NCBI GenBank assembly: GCA_963837635.1 | Contig: CAWINY010000006.1 | Location: 620,001-684,000 of the forward strand | Reading direction: 5' to 3' | DNA length: 64,000 nt | Source of the DNA: CAWINY01 sp963837635 | GTDB lineage: Bacteria > Acidobacteriota > Terriglobia > Terriglobales > Acidobacteriaceae | Part shown: one piece after another, positions 61,979-64,000 of the stretch | How positions within the stretch are numbered: the stretch's first letter is position 1 | Layout: every line of letters begins with the position of its first letter | Notes under the pieces: model-generated | What the model saw: only the letters and a program-made list of their open reading frames with translations | The model's database searches: none | Told to the model about the DNA's origin: nothing | Position numbers and translations under genes: made by a program

Positions 61979-62440
61979 ATGCCACGTTTCTGTGCAAGTT
62001 GCGGTGGACCGATGGACGACGCCTCTTCGTTTTGCCCTGCCTGTGGCAAGCCCGCAGGCCAGGCGACCGAAACCTCTGCCGGGGCCGCGCCGGCTATGGC
62101 GCCAGCCACAACCAGCAGCAGTGGATTGACGGATAATGTCGCCGGAATGCTGGCCTATGTGACCATCATTCCTGCCATCATCTTCCTGGTTGTGGAGCCC
62201 TACAACCGCAACCGGTTTGTGCGCTTCCACGCCTTTCAATGCATCTTCCTGGCAATCGCGCTATTCGCGATCCATCTCGCGCTGGCGTTCGTGCCCATGA
62301 TCGGCTGGGCCATTTCTTCGCTGGTCAGCCTGGCCGCGCTGGCCATCTGGATAATCCTGCTGCTGAAAGCGTATCAGGGCAAGATGTTCAAGCTGCCGGT
62401 AGTGGGCGAGATGGCCGAGAAGCAGGCGAACGCGATTTAG
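61979..62440 (+). CDS. Zinc-ribbon membrane protein, DUF4870/Tic20-like
   Basis: 153 residues with a good ribosome site (GGAGGGAATA). The first 30 residues form a zinc ribbon (CASCGG, CPACGKP). A Pro/Ala/Thr linker leads to four hydrophobic helices starting near residue 53, including the VVEPYNRNRFVRFHAFQCIFL block typical of the small integral membrane group with Tic20-like topology. The function of this group is not known. The gene lies 69 bases upstream of a pterin dehydratase. Confidence 0.8.
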   Translation: MPRFCASCGGPMDDASSFCPACGKPAGQATETSAGAAPAMAPATTSSSGLTDNVAGMLAYVTIIPAIIFLVVEPYNRNRFVRFHAFQCIFLAIALFAIHLALAFVPMIGWAISSLVSLAALAIWIILLLKAYQGKMFKLPVVGEMAEKQANAI

Positions 62441-62509
62441 TTGCCGGAGCCCTGGCTGGGGCCGCAACCGTTGACCGGTCCCGGCGCATCTTTCATGCCG
62501 AGGTGCATC

Positions 62510-62824
62510 ATGGCCGACGAACTGGACCGGCAGGATCTGCAAACGGCGCTAGCCAACCGGCTGAAGGACTGGCGTATCAGCGGCAAGGCGCTGCAGCGGA
62601 CTTTTGTCTTCCGTTCCTTTCTGGAGGCAATCCGCTTCGTGAACCGGCTGGCCGAGCATGCCGAGGAACTGAACCATCACCCGGACCTGGACATCCGCTA
62701 CAACCAGGTGACGGTCTCCTGCCTCTCGCACGATCAGGGCCGGATCACCCAACGCGACCTGATGCTGGCGGGCTGTGCCAACGAAGCGGCATACACTGTC
62801 GAGTTTCAGAGCGACGTCGCGTGA
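62510..62824 (+). CDS. 4a-hydroxytetrahydrobiopterin dehydratase (PCD)
   Basis: Recycles the pterin cofactor of aromatic amino acid hydroxylases and can act as a partner protein. 104 residues from the ATG of MADELDRQ. The catalytic block ELNHHPDLDIRYNQVTVSC has the two conserved His and the Pro; FRSFLEAIRFVNRLAEHAEE precedes it as in known members. No hydroxylase gene is close by, so the physiological partner is not clear. Confidence 0.93.
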   Translation: MADELDRQDLQTALANRLKDWRISGKALQRTFVFRSFLEAIRFVNRLAEHAEELNHHPDLDIRYNQVTVSCLSHDQGRITQRDLMLAGCANEAAYTVEFQSDVA

Positions 62825-63140
62825 GGGCAGTGACTGTGATTAGTGAAGATCGCGGGAATAGCGAGCCGGGCAAAGACAGTGCGTCGTTGCGGTGACGAGA
62901 ACTGGCTTCAGAATAATTCCTCGAAAGCGTCGGGGGGGAGCAGAATTGCCGGGAATTGCAGGATACCAGCCACGTAGTGGCGACATTCGCGAGCCCAGCG
63001 CTTCAGGGGTCCCCAGCAAGCGCTGATGTTGCGCTTGCTGGGGCAGAGCGCTGGGTAGAGATGAAGGAGAAATCGAGTCCCGTAGGGACGGCACCCAGTT
63101 CTTACTCCTACTACTGATCACGAACCTCTGATCACTGATC
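62825..63140. other. Intergenic stretch with composite repeat
   Basis: Contains the composite palindrome described in its own entry and a short tail of CTACTGATCACGAACCTC and CTGATCACTGATC units. No gene is seen. Confidence 0.5.
62967..63093. repeat. Composite palindrome with a second palindrome inserted in it
   Basis: GCCACGTAGTGGC, then CCCAGCGCTTCAG, then GGGTCCCCAGCAAGCGC with GCGCTTGCTGGGGC, then GAGCGCTGGG, and finally GAGTCCCGTAGGGACGGCACC. The 57.0 kb repeat has the uninterrupted CCCAGCGCTTCAGCGCTGGG. Confidence 0.85.
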
Positions 63141-63359
63141 TTAGCGGACCGCCTCCAGCGAGGCCGCGACCCGGTTCAGGGCCGCCTGGATATGATCGAG
63201 TTCGCGCTGGGCGGCTTCATTCCACTCGAGAAGCTGCTCGGGTGCGCGGTGCAGGTTCTCCGCGAGCCAGCGCAGCGTGGCCCGGCCACGCGGAGTCAGC
63301 AACCACACCCCTACCCCGCTTACCCCAAGAACCGCCAGCGGCAGATACCATTTGCGCAT
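63141..63359 (-). CDS. Small single-pass membrane protein, unknown
   Basis: 72 residues from the ATG of MRKWYLPLAV. One helix (LAVLGVSGVGVWLL) is followed by a basic TPRGRATLRWLAE segment and an amphipathic helix (EWNEAAQRELDHIQAALNRV). A short GGGAGACGAACG ribosome site is present. No family recognised. Confidence 0.55.
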   Translation of the reverse strand: MRKWYLPLAVLGVSGVGVWLLTPRGRATLRWLAENLHRAPEQLLEWNEAAQRELDHIQAALNRVAASLEAVR

Positions 63360-63679
63360 CGTTCGTCTCCCGAAGCTTTGACGCTGAGTGTAGCGGCGCG
63401 GTTGAAGAATTTCCAGAAAAATCTCCATTCTGTGGGAATCGCTCCCGATGTGATAAAAGGGCCAGCACGGGCCTGCATATACAGATAACAGGTAACAGCT
63501 AGCAGGTAGCAGGCTCAGGTGCTTCGGCAATTTTGGCCGGCAGGAGATCGTCTTCAACCTGGGAGGGTGCCCCACATTTGCGAAAGGCGCGCAGATGTGG
63601 GGCACCCTCGCATCTTCAAACCTGAAACCTAGATCTGACGCCTGCTACCTGATACCTGACGCACGGGAGAGATCGAAGC
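63360..63679. other. Intergenic stretch with palindrome
   Basis: Holds one listed palindrome, a GTAACAGCTAGCAGGTAGCAGG tandem-like stretch and CCTGCTACCTGATACC nearby, which partly pair. No gene is seen. Confidence 0.45.
63563..63609. repeat. Palindromic repeat, GTGCCCCACATCTGCG family, copy
   Basis: GAGGGTGCCCCACATTTGCG, a short loop, and CGCAGATGTGGGGCACCCTC. Almost the same as the inner palindrome near 12.28 kb. Confidence 0.85.
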
Positions 63680-64000
63680 GTGAACGTCGTTATCGTGGTG
63701 CATCATCGATTCGCTTTTTGGGCGGCGCCGGGGTGGTTTGTCGAACGGCTCCGGAAAGAGTTTCCTGCCCTGCATTTCTCGCAGTACACCAACTATGAGG
63801 AGGCCGCCGCGGATTTGTCGCAAGCCGAGATAGCCGTCACCTGGTCCTTACGGCCGCAGCAGTTGGCGGCCGCGCCCAGGCTGCGTTGGATCCACTCGCC
63901 GGCGGCGGCGGTGCATCAGTTAATGATCCCGGAGATCATCCACAGCGACATTATTATCACCAACGCCAGCCGGGTCCATGGGCCGGTGGTGGCCGAGCAC
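63680..64000 (+). CDS. D-2-hydroxyacid dehydrogenase family protein, 3' end outside window
   Basis: The first 107 codons are present from a GTG start behind a GGGAGAGATC ribosome site. IVVHHRFAFWAAPGWFVERL opens the substrate domain; AAPRLRWIHSPAAAVHQLM and DIIITNASRVHGPVVAEH match the substrate-binding part of D-2-hydroxyacid dehydrogenases, which reduce 2-keto acids with NAD(P)H. The Rossmann domain would follow past the window edge. Its substrate cannot be given from the N-terminal half. Confidence 0.85.
   Translation, partial: MNVVIVVHHRFAFWAAPGWFVERLRKEFPALHFSQYTNYEEAAADLSQAEIAVTWSLRPQQLAAAPRLRWIHSPAAAVHQLMIPEIIHSDIIITNASRVHGPVVAEH

Noticed and set aside
1..64000. CRISPR arrays, tRNA or rRNA genes
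   Set aside because: I looked for regularly spaced direct repeats, cloverleaf ends with CCA-type arms and conserved rRNA blocks and found none. The repeats here are palindromic and irregularly placed.

Overview
The window looks like chromosomal DNA of a member of the Acidobacteriota. This is inferred from the high G+C content, a TonB-dependent receptor with an N-terminal carboxypeptidase-regulatory-like domain, a giant beta-propeller histidine kinase, Ysc84-like and lmo0937-like small proteins, and many long palindromic intergenic repeats. No rRNA, tRNA or CRISPR array was seen, so the phylum call rests on gene style only.

Positions 1-28 kb are respiratory. A plus-strand complex I operon (nuoD, cut by the window edge, then H-I-J-K-L-M-N with start/stop overlaps for H-I-J-K) ends at a terminator. 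It is followed by a lipoprotein and the F0 part of ATP synthase (atpZ, atpI, atpB, atpE), then an ABC-2 type exporter. A second complex I cluster follows on the minus strand, transcribed nuoA-C-D-E-F-G-H-J-K-L-M-N. It has no nuoB or nuoI, while the visible part of cluster 1 has nuoI but no nuoE, F or G. In cluster 2, nuoK, nuoL and nuoM carry four single-base insertions within 3.1 kb; removing one base at each restores a normal protein.

Positions 28-31 kb hold an unknown gene and modBC (molybdate uptake, no modA). Positions 31-45 kb are an accessory region. It contains an AsmA-like protein, a zinc-dependent phospholipase C-like exported protein, several exported proteins of unknown function, a complete IS1380-family element with a CTAA target duplication, and many gene remnants (FtsX tail, 6-phosphogluconate dehydrogenase, two lmo0937-like copies, a frameshifted response regulator). 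A promoter-like motif occurs three times here, in front of small envelope or stress genes.

Positions 45-52 kb hold a large TonB-dependent receptor, divergent from a periplasmic-propeller sensor kinase with an overlapping NarL-type regulator. Positions 52-64 kb hold housekeeping genes: an AI-2E family transporter fragment, purQ, an ABC-F ATPase, a penicillin-acylase-family enzyme, a Fur-family regulator, a pterin carbinolamine dehydratase and the start of a D-2-hydroxyacid dehydrogenase.

The feature that ties the window together is a rich set of palindromic repeats in several sequence families. They sit between genes, inside one another, and in frame inside two proteins (the ABC-F ATPase and the penicillin acylase).
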